Source: Terasakiella magnetica
Lineage (GTDB): Bacteria; Pseudomonadota; Alphaproteobacteria; Rhodospirillales; Magnetospirillaceae
Assembly: GCA_902729415.1 (NCBI GenBank)
Contig: CACVCF010000212.1
Span: 1 to 49,882, forward strand
Reading direction: 5' to 3'
Length of the DNA: 49,882 nt
The notes under the pieces were generated by a model. The model was not told the DNA's origin. It ran no database searches and saw only the letters and a list, made by a program, of their open reading frames with translations. Positions 1-9,302 of the stretch are shown piece after piece (positions within the stretch are counted from its first letter, which is position 1; every line of letters begins with the position of its first letter). Made by a program: the position numbers and the translations under genes.

Positions 1-228
1 GGTTCTCTCCACCCCGGAAAGATAAATCCCATCACGCGACATGGCCCATTCCCCAGTTTCCCCACTAACCCCGGAGTTTGGTTATAAGCCAACACCATGG
101 ATGCATTGTGGATGACGTATGGACAGCTGTTCACAATCGGGCATATCGGTCTTGGTGCGGCTGGACGCCCTTGGCGACGAGCGGATACGTTTTGGTGCTG
201 AATAGGGTTTTGGAGAAAGAGACGAAGC

Positions 229-3200
229 GTGCGCTCGATCGTGCTGTTGATGCTGGCCCTATGGCTTGGTGCCGGGATGGCCCTTGCTGCGGATGGCGCG
301 GATCACCGCCCCCTTGAGCCGAAGGCCTGGGATATGGTGGTGCCGCCGGTGTTCAGCCACCTCACTCCCGCCGATGGTTTGCCCTATCCGGTGGCTTTGG
401 CTCTGGCGCAGGACCGCCACGGCTTCATCTGGGCGGCAACGCCCGGCGGCGTTGCCCGCTGGGACGGCTATCACATGACGGTGTTCCGTCATGACAGCAA
501 GGACGCCAATTCGCTACCCGAAAACATCGTGACATCCATGCTGGTGGATAAGCAGGGCCAGATCTGGTTTGGCACCGCATCCGGGATTGTTGTTTGCTAT
601 GACGAGGCGATCCGGGGGTTTGTCTCTTACCGGGATCGGGGTGGGGGCTTTGGCCGTCCGCATGGAATGGCCAGTGACAGTGCTGGCGGAATTTGGGTGG
701 CCGGCCGGCAGGGACTGGCACGGCTTGACGGCACCACCAAGGTTTGGCGCTACGAAAGCGGCCTTCCCGTGGGGGAGGTCGGCAGCGTTTTGATTGACCG
801 TTCGGGACGGGTCTGGGCCGGGACGGTCAGCGGGTTGATGTGGCGGTACGGTAACCGCCAATCCTTCGAGCCGGTGGCGATGCCCGCCGAGACCGGCGGC
901 GATATGGTCTCGGCGTTATTCGAGGATGGCGAGGGCATTATCTGGTTCGGAACCCGGCGGGGACAGGTCGGCAGGGTCGAACGCGACGGCCGCGCGGTCC
1001 TCGAACCCGCCTTGCCGCAATCGGGCTACCGCGTCACCGCTTTGGCCCAGCCCCGGCCGGGAGTGCTGTGGATTGGTGAGTATGGTGGCGGCATCCGGGT
1101 ACTGAACCAGGATCAGCAGACGGCCCGGCGCATCTCCTACGATCCGACGATCAACACCAGTCTCGGCGACAATTCGGTGACCGGGCTGTTGATCGACCGG
1201 TCTGGCTTGGTCTGGGTGAGCAGCCTTCGCGGCATTCACCGCCATATTCCCAGCAATCAAAGCGTCATGACCGTGGTTCGTCGGGGACCGGATGGCTTGC
1301 CGGGGCCCGATGTGCGCAGCGTCGCCGCCACCAATGACGGCAAGGTATGGATGGGGTTTCGGGCCGAGGGGCTGGCCCTGATGGACCCTCGGGCCAACGT
1401 GATTCGGACCGTAAGTCCGGGGCGGGAGCCGGGCAGCCTTCCAGACGGCGTCATTCAAGCCATCGCCGATACCACCGATGGCCGTCTGTGGGTCGGCCAG
1501 CCCGGCGGTTTGTTCCTGGTCGATGTCGCCTCCAGGGTTGTGACGCCATACACACCGCTGGCGGGGGCGAATATTTTCGCCTTGCTGCACGATAAAGGCG
1601 TTCTGTGGGTTGGCGGCTCCATGGGGCTGGTGCGTATCCCCCTGAACGGCGAACCGCCGCAACTCTACTATTCCGACCGCAAAAATCCGGCCAGCCTCAG
1701 CGACAACAGCGTGCAGGCGATCTTCCGTGACAGTGCCCAGCGATTGTGGCTCAGCACCCAGCGGGGGCTGAACCTGCTTGAGGATGCCGACAAAGGAATT
1801 TTCCGCCGTATCTTGAGTGACCCCGACGATCTCGAAAGCCTGCCCAGCGACATCGTCAACAGCATCGGAGAAGACCGTTTCGGCCGCATATGGCTGGCGA
1901 CCGCCAACGGCATCGGTATCCTTGACTCGGAGCAAGAGGGCAAGGCCCGCTTTCTCCGCCTGGGCCGCGCCAACGGCCTGCCCAGCGACACCGTCTTGTC
2001 AGTGATCGAAGGTGAGGGCGGCGGGATTATCGCGGGAACCGGTGACGGCCTGTCGATGATCGATCCGGAAACCCTGGCAATCCGTAGCTTTGGCCCCGCC
2101 GAAGGCCTTCAGATCCAGACATTCTGGGCGGGATCAGCCACCCGGATGCCCGATGGCACCGCCATTCTGGGCGGGTTCGGCGGCATGGCGGTCATCCGCC
2201 CTATCCTGCCCCCGGTCTGGGATTTCCGCCCGCCGGTGGCGGTGACCGAATTGCGGACCGGAGGCCGGGTGGTTTCCGGGACGGATGAAATCGTCGTCCA
2301 TCCCGAGGATGGCGGCTTTCAGGTGGATTTTGCGGCGCTGGACTTCTCGGCGCCGGAGCGCAACCGCTATGCCTATCGTCTGGTTGGAAATGATGCGGAC
2401 TGGACCATTACCGACGCCCATCACCGCACGGCGGGCTATACCAACCTTTCGCCGGGCCTCTATCGTCTGGAGCTTCGAGGAAGCAACAGCATCGGGACCT
2501 GGGTGGACCCGCCGCGGACCTTGACCGTGCGGGTTCTGCCCGCATGGTATCAGACTCTGTGGTTCCGTCTGCTGGCCGGAATATCGGTTCTTGTCGCCGT
2601 GGCTGGCGCCGTGGCGGGGGCTGTTCAGGTGCGCCGCGCGTATTACCTGCGCCGCGAGCGGGAACTGACCCGGCAGGTAGAGGCCAAGACATCAGAAGCC
2701 GAAGCCGCCAAGCTGCGGGCGCTGGCCGGTGAGGAGGAAGCCAGGCAGGCAAAGGAGGAGGCGGAGAACTCGGCGCAGATGAAGTCCCGCTTTCTTGCCA
2801 TCATCGGCCACGAGATCCGCACCCCGCTCAATGGCCTGCTTGGCATGCTGCAATTGCTTGATCCGCGTACGCTCGACCATGGCCCGCGTGAGTTGCTGGC
2901 TACCGCGAAGAATGCCGGGGAAACTCTGCGCCACCTGGTTGAAAGTGTTCTGGAATACGGCCGCGACGGCGCCAGCGCTTTCCAGATCACCTCCGGCAAT
3001 GCCGAGCTTCACCGCCTTGCCGCCGAGGCGGTGGATCTGATGCGTCCACAGGCGCAGGCGAAGGGGCTGGCGTTGGTTCTGGAAATCGAGCCGAAAGAGC
3101 CGATCTGGATTCGGTGTGACCACACCAAGCTGTCGCGTATCTTGATCAATCTCCTTGGCAACGCCATCAAGTTCACCGAGCGGGGAACGGTCGTGGTGAG

Positions 3201-4287
3201 CATCGCCCTTGCCTCTGAGGCGGACGGAGAAAGGCTGTCGGTCAAGGTTACCGATACCGGCATCGGCATCGCCGCCGAATTGCGGGAGGCTATCTTTGGA
3301 GATTTCGTCCAGGCCGACGATTCCATCACCCGCAAATATGGCGGCGCCGGATTGGGGCTGGCCATTTCCCGGCGCATGGCCGTCCAGATGGGAGGGACGC
3401 TGACCGTAGATAGCACGGTGGGCGTGGGCAGTTCGTTTTGTCTCGACCTCGTGGTGGAGGCGGGGGACGCCAGCCCCGTCTCCGAAACCGCTCCTTCTAA
3501 TGCGGCCGGTCCCGGCCTGCGGGTGCTGGTGGTCGATGATGACGAGGTTAATCAGACCGTTGCCAGGCATCTGCTCGTGCGTTTAGGCCATCATCCCACT
3601 GTGGTTGGAGGCGGTGACGCGGCGCTCAAGGTTTTATCGGCTGCCGAGATTGATGTCGTCTTGATGGACTTGCGGATGCCCGGCATGGACGGCATGGAAA
3701 CCACACGACGCATCCGGCAAGAGGAGATGGCGGGGCAAAGCCGGGTGCGCATTGTGGCGATGACCGCCGACCTGAACGACGAGGTCTGGCGGCAATGCGT
3801 GGCGGCGGGCATGGATGGTGGGCTATCGAAGCCGGTTCTGCTCGACGGGCTGCGGGACACCCTGGCAGCGACCGAACTGCCTGACCTTCCCCTCTTTCCG
3901 CGTGACGGTCTTCTTGATTTGGAGTTTCTCGACGCGCAGGTTGACCTTTTGGGGCCGAAGGAGATGATCCGGCTGGCGCGGCTGTTTCAAAGGACGTCGA
4001 GTCAGATGATCGATGCCATGGATGCTGCGGTGGAGAACGGAAACCGTCCGGTTGTCGAGGCCCAGGCCCATCGGCTGCGTAGTGCCGCCGGGTCTCTTTG
4101 TCTGTTGGATGTGGCAGACAAGGCCGCACGGATTCAGGCCGAAGCCATGTCAGCGTCACAAATCCACCTTCAGGCTCAGATCGTGCTGTTGCGTGAGGCC
4201 TGCCGGATGGGGTTGAAGGCTTTAAGGGGGGTGGCGCGAACCATGGCCTCCGGTTACACCGGGTCGATGGCGATTCCGAACCGATAG
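229..4287 (+). CDS. Hybrid sensor histidine kinase with periplasmic propeller, receiver and Hpt domains
   Basis: A 1352-residue multidomain phosphorelay sensor. A GTG start follows a GGAGAAAGA ribosome site. The first 20 residues form a signal peptide ending ALA. Residues about 40-670 hold repeated blocks of the two-component-regulator propeller type (recurring IWFGT, VWAGT, LWVGQ and similar blades), then a Y_Y_Y-like beta domain (about 675-765). One membrane segment (about 775-800) and a short coiled coil lead to the HisKA box with H861 in GHEIRTPLNG, an ATPase domain with intact N and G boxes, a receiver with D1147 (LMDLRMPG), and an Hpt domain with H1281 (AHRLRSAAGS). This is the HTCS layout, usually sensing a periplasmic ligand, often a saccharide; here the ligand is unknown. 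The stop overlaps the converging OmpR-family gene by 34 bases, so that regulator is the obvious phosphate acceptor (inference). Confidence 0.93.
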   Translation: MRSIVLLMLALWLGAGMALAADGADHRPLEPKAWDMVVPPVFSHLTPADGLPYPVALALAQDRHGFIWAATPGGVARWDGYHMTVFRHDSKDANSLPENIVTSMLVDKQGQIWFGTASGIVVCYDEAIRGFVSYRDRGGGFGRPHGMASDSAGGIWVAGRQGLARLDGTTKVWRYESGLPVGEVGSVLIDRSGRVWAGTVSGLMWRYGNRQSFEPVAMPAETGGDMVSALFEDGEGIIWFGTRRGQVGRVERDGRAVLEPALPQSGYRVTALAQPRPGVLWIGEYGGGIRVLNQDQQTARRISYDPTINTSLGDNSVTGLLIDRSGLVWVSSLRGIHRHIPSNQSVMTVVRRGPDGLPGPDVRSVAATNDGKVWMGFRAEGLALMDPRANVIRTVSPGREPGSLPDGVIQAIADTTDGRLWVGQPGGLFLVDVASRVVTPYTPLAGANIFALLHDKGVLWVGGSMGLVRIPLNGEPPQLYYSDRKNPASLSDNSVQAIFRDSAQRLWLSTQRGLNLLEDADKGIFRRILSDPDDLESLPSDIVNSIGEDRFGRIWLATANGIGILDSEQEGKARFLRLGRANGLPSDTVLSVIEGEGGGIIAGTGDGLSMIDPETLAIRSFGPAEGLQIQTFWAGSATRMPDGTAILGGFGGMAVIRPILPPVWDFRPPVAVTELRTGGRVVSGTDEIVVHPEDGGFQVDFAALDFSAPERNRYAYRLVGNDADWTITDAHHRTAGYTNLSPGLYRLELRGSNSIGTWVDPPRTLTVRVLPAWYQTLWFRLLAGISVLVAVAGAVAGAVQVRRAYYLRRERELTRQVEAKTSEAEAAKLRALAGEEEARQAKEEAENSAQMKSRFLAIIGHEIRTPLNGLLGMLQLLDPRTLDHGPRELLATAKNAGETLRHLVESVLEYGRDGASAFQITSGNAELHRLAAEAVDLMRPQAQAKGLALVLEIEPKEPIWIRCDHTKLSRILINLLGNAIKFTERGTVVVSIALASEADGERLSVKVTDTGIGIAAELREAIFGDFVQADDSITRKYGGAGLGLAISRRMAVQMGGTLTVDSTVGVGSSFCLDLVVEAGDASPVSETAPSNAAGPGLRVLVVDDDEVNQTVARHLLVRLGHHPTVVGGGDAALKVLSAAEIDVVLMDLRMPGMDGMETTRRIRQEEMAGQSRVRIVAMTADLNDEVWRQCVAAGMDGGLSKPVLLDGLRDTLAATELPDLPLFPRDGLLDLEFLDAQVDLLGPKEMIRLARLFQRTSSQMIDAMDAAVENGNRPVVEAQAHRLRSAAGSLCLLDVADKAARIQAEAMSASQIHLQAQIVLLREACRMGLKALRGVARTMASGYTGSMAIPNR

Positions 4288-5012
4288 CCGATGCCGGTGA
4301 CGGTAATGATCGGAGGGCCGCCGCATGCGGCGGGATTCAGCTTCCGGCGCAGACGTGAAACCAGCGAATCCACTGTCCGGGTATCGCCTTCACCGGACCG
4401 GCTGCTGACCACTTCGGCCAGGAAATCACGGTACAGGGGGCGCCCCCCTGCCTCCACCAATGCCGCCAGCAGGTCGAACTCGCCGCGGGTCAGAGCGATC
4501 TGCTCGCCAGAGGTGATGGATAACTCCCGCCGTGTCAGATCCAGGATGTAGCTGCCGAAGGTTATGACGGTATGGCGGGGATTGGGGGGGGTGTCCAACT
4601 TCCGGCGCCGCAGCAAGGCCCGTGATCGTGCCATCAATTCCCGCAGATTAATCGGCTTGGTAACGTAATCGTCGCCCGCCGATTCCAGCCCGACGACACG
4701 ATCGATTTCGCTGTCGCGCTGGGTCACGAAGATGATGCCGACCTGGCTGCTGGCTGCCCGAATTTCCTGAGAGAACACGATACCGTTGGCGTCGGGCAGA
4801 TGAATATCGACGAAGATCAGGTCGATGCCACCATGTTTGAGGAGAGCCCGGCATTCCGCCGCCGAGGCTGCCTCCTGGACTTCAAAGTCTTCGTTGGAAA
4901 AGTATCGCGCAATCATCGAGCGGGTGACGGGGTCATCATCCAAGACCACCAGACTCGGGCGGGCATCCCGGTTTACAGCCGCCGTCATCGGGCGGCTTTC
5001 ATACGTGCCCAT
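4254..5012 (-). CDS. OmpR/TorR-type response regulator
   Basis: A 252-residue two-component regulator. The N-terminal receiver has the acidic pair DDD near residue 26, the phosphoacceptor in FVDIHLPDANG and the conserved lysine in VTKPINL. The C-terminal winged helix has the RRELSITSG and LTRGEFDLLAAL motifs, a recognition-helix region TVDSLVSRLRRKL and the closing wing GIGYRFGI. It binds DNA and most probably acts with the hybrid kinase that converges on it and overlaps its 3' end. An internal ATG nine codons in (about 4988) could be the real start, since neither start has a strong ribosome site. The domain order resembles TorR of E. coli, but no tor genes are visible here, so the regulon is unknown. 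Confidence 0.9.
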   Translation of the reverse strand: MGTYESRPMTAAVNRDARPSLVVLDDDPVTRSMIARYFSNEDFEVQEAASAAECRALLKHGGIDLIFVDIHLPDANGIVFSQEIRAASSQVGIIFVTQRDSEIDRVVGLESAGDDYVTKPINLRELMARSRALLRRRKLDTPPNPRHTVITFGSYILDLTRRELSITSGEQIALTRGEFDLLAALVEAGGRPLYRDFLAEVVSSRSGEGDTRTVDSLVSRLRRKLNPAACGGPPIITVTGIGYRFGIAIDPV

Positions 5013-5124
5013 GCCCTGTTTCCCATGTCATTTCATATCCCCGCGCAGATCATAGGCGCTGCGCTTGTGTTCTACAAGTGGATGGCAATCTCCTCGACTT
5101 CAACCAGGCCTGTCGTATCCAGCC

Positions 5125-6978
5125 TCAGTCCGGGGGAGGCTGACTGAAGCGGCACAGGCAATTCCGCCCGGATTGCTTGGCCTCGTACATGGCGAGATCG
5201 GCATGGCGGAGCAACCCGTCCAGATCGCCATTATCTTCGGGGTAGAGGGTGTAGCCGATGCTGGCCGAGATGGTGACGGTCTTCGTCTCCAGGCAATAAG
5301 GGGCGTCCAGAGAGGTCTGGATGCGGGTCAGGGTCACCTCGCACTCTTCCTCCGAACTGACCCGGAGCAACAAGACGAATTCATCACCGCCCAGGCGCGA
5401 CACAGTGTCGCCGCCGCGCACCCCCTGCCGCAGGCGGGCCGCCACCTGGACCAGCAGGGTGTCGCCTGCCTGATGCCCCAAGCTGTCGTTGACCGACTTA
5501 AAGCCGTCGAGATCGAGATAAACCACCGCCAGCATCTCGCCCGACCGGATGGACTGGGCCTGGGCCACGCGCATGCGGTCGGCTAGGAGCGTCCGGTTGG
5601 GCAATTGAGTCAGGGCGTCGTAATGGGCCATCCATTCCAGGCGGGCCTGGTTTTCCTTGATCAGGGTGATGTCGGAGGAGATGCCGATATAATGGCTGAT
5701 GGCGCCGCCCTCGTCTCGGGCGGCGGTGATGGTGATAAGCTGGCAATATTCCTCGCCGGTCTTGCGGCGGTTCCAGAGTTCGCCCCGCCAATAATCGGTG
5801 GCGCCGAGACAGCGCCACATTTCAGCATAGAAGTCATGGTTCTGACGCCCGGATTGCAAAATTCTGGGATTGCGCCCCAGCACCTCGTCCCGGTCAAAGC
5901 CGGAGATCTCGCAGAAGGTGGGGTTAACGTCTATGATCTGCCCCTGGGCATCCGTAATCACGATGCTTTCGTGGGCATGGGCCAAGACGCTGGCGGCAAG
6001 GCGCAACTGGGCCTCGGAGCGCTTGCGCTCGGTGATGTCGTGCCAGCCGCAGTACAGAACCCGGCGTCCCTGCATATCGATCCGGGCCAGGGTAACCTCT
6101 ACCGGGAAGATCTCGCCATCGCGGCGGCGATGGAACCACTCAAAGCGATGCACCCCCCTGTCGAGGGCGATCGACATCATGGCCTCGGCCTTTTCGAACG
6201 ACAGGCGCCCGTCGGGTTGGGTCTCGGGAGACAACAGTGACGGATGGGTCGCCAGCAAGGCCGCGCGGTCGGGATAGCGCAGGCAGCTGACAGCCGCATG
6301 ATTGCAATCGGTGAACAGCCTGTTCTCGATCAGCCAGCAGGGATCGGGTGAGTTCTCGAACAGATCGCGCAGGGCCCGTTCACTCTCGTGCAGGGCCAGT
6401 TCGGCAAGCTTGTATTCGGTAATGTCGTTGATGACGCCCGCTACCCGCGATGGCCGTCCCGTATCATCGGAGATCCCATAGGCGCGGGCACGGACCCAAC
6501 GGATAGAGCCGTCGGGGTGGATGATGCGGTAATCGGCCCGATAGTACCCATTTCCCGTATTGGCGGTGATGGTGTTGCGCACCCGCTCTAAATCGTCGGG
6601 ATGAACCGCATCCATCCATGAATCGGGAACCTGATAGAGGCTGTCCAGCGGGCGCTGCCAGATATGTTCGAAGGCCGGGCTGACATAGAAGAAGCGGCTG
6701 TAGTCATAGGCTGCCAGAAAGAGGATCTGCCCCACTTCCCCTGCGATCTGGCGGAAATGGAGATTTTCCTCGCGCAGGCTTGCCATTTCGTCCGGGGTGG
6801 AGTGACGAACCCTAATCCCGACCAATAGTCCTGCCATCGCCCCGCCGATTGCCAGGGCGAGGCCTTGCTCCGCAAACGAGAATACGTTGGCCGTAAGCCA
6901 CAAAAAACCCGCCAAGGCCGCTGCCGGAAGCAGCGATTTCGCCGTGATTGCCCAAGGTGGCGGCGTCGGTTGGGGCAT
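5125..6978 (-). CDS. Membrane PAS-GGDEF diguanylate cyclase
   Basis: A 617-residue protein predicted to make cyclic di-GMP. Two hydrophobic segments lie near residues 15-32 and 37-55. Three PAS modules follow, with PAC-like ends such as GVINDITEYK, GWHDITERKR and GISSDITLIK, then a GGDEF domain. The catalytic GGDEF (about 530-534) is intact, and an RGGD inhibitory site lies at the standard five-residue spacing upstream, so product inhibition is expected. No EAL domain follows. The gene is monocistronic and read toward the TorR-like gene; a 7-bp inverted repeat (5120-5142) covers its stop codon and may end transcription. A PilZ gene lies about 430 bases away in divergent orientation, a possible effector of the same second messenger (inference from proximity only). 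Confidence 0.93.
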   Translation of the reverse strand: MPQPTPPPWAITAKSLLPAAALAGFLWLTANVFSFAEQGLALAIGGAMAGLLVGIRVRHSTPDEMASLREENLHFRQIAGEVGQILFLAAYDYSRFFYVSPAFEHIWQRPLDSLYQVPDSWMDAVHPDDLERVRNTITANTGNGYYRADYRIIHPDGSIRWVRARAYGISDDTGRPSRVAGVINDITEYKLAELALHESERALRDLFENSPDPCWLIENRLFTDCNHAAVSCLRYPDRAALLATHPSLLSPETQPDGRLSFEKAEAMMSIALDRGVHRFEWFHRRRDGEIFPVEVTLARIDMQGRRVLYCGWHDITERKRSEAQLRLAASVLAHAHESIVITDAQGQIIDVNPTFCEISGFDRDEVLGRNPRILQSGRQNHDFYAEMWRCLGATDYWRGELWNRRKTGEEYCQLITITAARDEGGAISHYIGISSDITLIKENQARLEWMAHYDALTQLPNRTLLADRMRVAQAQSIRSGEMLAVVYLDLDGFKSVNDSLGHQAGDTLLVQVAARLRQGVRGGDTVSRLGGDEFVLLLRVSSEEECEVTLTRIQTSLDAPYCLETKTVTISASIGYTLYPEDNGDLDGLLRHADLAMYEAKQSGRNCLCRFSQPPPD

Positions 6979-7402
6979 GGGGTCGATGGCCTATGGGACG
7001 CAAAAAGTGCAACCATAGAACTATGCGGCGCATTGCCTTGGATGGAGAAGAGCCAAGATGTGACCAAATGCATCGCCATGGAGCGAGGGAGTGGGCGTCC
7101 GATTCCTGACCTCCCTGCAAGAAGCGCATAAATGATGCTGCTATCTCTTTTCATTGTCGACATTTGTCGATCTGTCGGCCAATTTAAATTATTGATTACT
7201 TGTGTCCGCTATATGTTAGTCTGAGGTTTCTCCTATACCGAAGCTGGGGCGGCCTGCTATCTGCGGACTGTTTTCAAATTAATGTGAATGCCGTAGGCGG
7301 TGCTGTCTGGCCGATGGGTGTGACGGCGCTTGGAATCGACGGGGGATGTAACTACACTCGGTAGGATATGTCGGCGAACACTCATGAAGCGAGGATAAGC
7401 AC
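6979..7402. other. Intergenic region between divergent GGDEF and PilZ genes
   Basis: About 424 bases without a convincing coding frame. The middle (about 7140-7220) is clearly more AT-rich than its surroundings and holds repeated TGTCGA/TGTCGG words, as expected for a pair of back-to-back promoters serving the leftward GGDEF gene and the rightward PilZ gene. I see no tRNA, strong hairpin or insertion element. Confidence 0.5.
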
Positions 7403-7756
7403 GTGACGGGCCGCAAAGTTCTCTCCACGGATCGGCGTATCGACGACAGGCATGAAGGTGAAGGCCTGTTCATGCTGTTCGAGGGGCAGCTGGTCGAGGT
7501 GGTTGATATTTCCATCGGCGGCCTGAAGTTCCGCCGCCCCGTCGAGCTTCTCAAGATCGGCCACCGCTTTTCCTTTGAATTGCGCTCGGCTTATGAGGAC
7601 CCCAATCCATTGGCCCGTGGCATTGCCGTGATCCGCGCCATGGGGGAGGATTGGGTGGCGATCGAATTCGTGCGCCCCACCTTCAGCCTGATGAAGGTGG
7701 TCGGGCGTCACATCGGGCGCTTGCTGGTGGGACGCAGCCACCTTTTCCGGCACTGA
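7403..7756 (+). CDS. PilZ domain protein, c-di-GMP receptor
   Basis: A 117-residue single-domain protein with a GTG start after a GAGGAT ribosome site. The two c-di-GMP-binding signatures are present: the arginine-rich RRIDDR near the N-terminus (RxxxR) and DISIGG (D/NxSxxG) about 25 residues later. PilZ proteins bind cyclic di-GMP and relay it to motility, polysaccharide or transcription machinery. It sits six bases before an alpha/beta hydrolase gene, so the two are probably cotranscribed, although no functional link is apparent. Confidence 0.88.
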   Translation: MTGRKVLSTDRRIDDRHEGEGLFMLFEGQLVEVVDISIGGLKFRRPVELLKIGHRFSFELRSAYEDPNPLARGIAVIRAMGEDWVAIEFVRPTFSLMKVVGRHIGRLLVGRSHLFRH

Positions 7757-7762
7757 TCTCGA

Positions 7763-8545
7763 ATGCATCTGAATGCCTTGGATTCCGGCGCAGCCTCGCC
7801 ATCGGGGCTGCCGCCGCTGCTGATTCTGCACGGCCTTTTGGGCTCGGCGCGCAATTGGGGGGCGGTGGTCAAGGTGCTGGGCGAGACGCGGCGGACCCTG
7901 GCGCTTGATTTACCCAATCACGGGTCAAGCCCCTGGACCGAGGTGATGGACTATCCCTTCATGGCCCGCGAGGTGGCCAAGGTGGTCGAGCATCTGGGAG
8001 GGCGGGCCGCGATCATGGGCCATTCCATGGGCGGCAAGGCGGCCATGACCCTGGCGCTTACCCGGCCCGAACTGGTGGAGCGGCTGGTGGTGGTTGATAT
8101 CGCCCCGGTCAGCTACAGCCACACCTTCGCCCCCTATGTAAAGGCCATGCGCGGCGCTCCCCTGGCCGAAGCCAAGTTCCGCGCCGACGTCGATGCCCAT
8201 CTGGCTGCAACCATAGCCGACCGGGGGGTGCGGGCTTTTCTGATGCAAAATTTGGAGGGCGGCGCCGGAGGCTATCGCTGGCGTCCCAATCTGGCGGTGC
8301 TGGGCGCCCATATGGACGATATCCTGGCCTTTCCGCGTTTTCCTGAGGGCGTGCGCTATGACGGCCCCACCTTGTTCGTGGCGGGGGAGGCCTCGGACTA
8401 TATCCGTCCCGCGTTTGAGGATGTCATCTCCGCCCTGTTTCCCGCCGCCCGCATGGTCGAAATTGCCGGGGCCGGGCATTGGGTCCATGCCGACAATCCA
8501 CAGGCCTTCCTGGCCGCCATCACTCCTGAATTCTTAGGCCAGTAG
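7763..8545 (+). CDS. Alpha/beta-fold hydrolase (YbfF-like esterase)
   Basis: A 260-residue soluble hydrolase. The nucleophile elbow GHSMGG places the catalytic serine at S88. The oxyanion region ILHGLLGSARNW lies near residue 25 and the catalytic histidine is H239 in GAGHWVHADNP. Length and motifs fit the YbfF/BioH-like small esterase group; the substrate cannot be told from sequence. It starts six bases after the PilZ gene and has no clear ribosome site of its own, suggesting translational coupling. Its last 12 bases overlap the converging GntR-type gene. Confidence 0.9.
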   Translation: MHLNALDSGAASPSGLPPLLILHGLLGSARNWGAVVKVLGETRRTLALDLPNHGSSPWTEVMDYPFMAREVAKVVEHLGGRAAIMGHSMGGKAAMTLALTRPELVERLVVVDIAPVSYSHTFAPYVKAMRGAPLAEAKFRADVDAHLAATIADRGVRAFLMQNLEGGAGGYRWRPNLAVLGAHMDDILAFPRFPEGVRYDGPTLFVAGEASDYIRPAFEDVISALFPAARMVEIAGAGHWVHADNPQAFLAAITPEFLGQ

Positions 8546-9181
8546 CCCCTCGGCGGCAGCACGGGCGGAGTCCACATGCCAGGTCATGGCTCGGCGGGCC
8601 TCTCCGGCATCGGCGGCGAGCAGGGCGTGGATTACGCGCTGTTCCGCTTCCGGGGCTACATCCAGCCATTGGGCCGCCATATGGGTGGCCAGACGCCAAT
8701 ATGGCCGCAGGCGGCAACGGGTGGTCCGCGCCAGTTCCGTCAGAACCGGATTGTCAGCCGCCTGATAAATCAGGGTATGGAGGTGGGTCTCTTCGCCTAG
8801 GGCGGCATGGGCGACGGTGCTGGGCCTGTATGGCGACAGGGCTTGCCGCAGCCCGTCTGGTAGCAAGCGGGCTGCCATTTCGGCGCAGGCCCCATCCAAT
8901 TGGGCCAGGGCGCCGTAGAGATTATGCATGGTGCGGCGGTCGAGACGAATTACTGTGACGCCGCGATTCTTCTCGAATTGCAGCAGACCTAAAGCTTCGA
9001 GATGGCGGAAAGCCTCGCGCACCGGTGTCCGGGAGCAGCCCAAGCGGGACGATAGCTTGACCTCGGACAGTTTTTCGCCGGGGGTCAGCCGACCGCCCAG
9101 GATGTCGGCGAGCAATTGCTCGCGCACCCATTCCGCAGCGGATAATTCCGAGGGGTCTTTAATCCGACGCCCTTGGCTCAT
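8534..9181 (-). CDS. GntR-family (FadR/FCD-type) transcriptional regulator
   Basis: A 215-residue regulator. The N-terminal winged helix shows the hallmark GEKLSEVKLSSRLGCSRTPVREA helix-turn-helix followed by LGLLQFEKNRGVTVI. The C-terminal helical half (about 80-215) fits an FCD ligand-binding domain, with the acidic/histidine positions spread through DGACAEMAARL, HTLIYQAADNP and HALLAADAGEA. FCD regulators usually respond to organic acids. It is monocistronic; the inverted repeats just upstream are candidate operators for autoregulation. Confidence 0.9.
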   Translation of the reverse strand: MSQGRRIKDPSELSAAEWVREQLLADILGGRLTPGEKLSEVKLSSRLGCSRTPVREAFRHLEALGLLQFEKNRGVTVIRLDRRTMHNLYGALAQLDGACAEMAARLLPDGLRQALSPYRPSTVAHAALGEETHLHTLIYQAADNPVLTELARTTRCRLRPYWRLATHMAAQWLDVAPEAEQRVIHALLAADAGEARRAMTWHVDSARAAAEGLLA

Positions 9182-9228
9182 GCGCGGGAATCCAGCGTCT
9201 GTATCGTATTCAGGGTGGTTTGCAAGTT

Positions 9229-9262
9229 ATGGTAACCATGGCGTTATTCTTCGCCAAGAATA
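9229..9262. promoter_or_regulatory. Two adjacent inverted repeats upstream of the GntR-type gene
   Basis: ATGGTAACCAT (9229-9239) is a perfect 11-base palindrome and TATTCTT-CGCC-AAGAATA (9245-9262) a perfect 7-bp inverted repeat. Both lie 48-81 bases upstream of the leftward GntR-type start and downstream of the TPR gene's stop. The first has the size of a GntR-family operator. The second could be a weak terminator of the TPR gene or another binding site. Function is inferred. Confidence 0.4.
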
Positions 9263-9302
9263 CCCCTTTAAATTGCCGCCATCAACAAAAAGACAATCAA
9301 TA

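Noticed and set aside
78..317. 79-codon frame at the window start
   Set aside because: Overlaps the signal peptide of the hybrid kinase in another frame and has no ribosome site.
916..1935. 339-codon minus-strand frame inside the hybrid kinase
   Set aside because: Lies wholly inside the propeller repeats and shows no domain.
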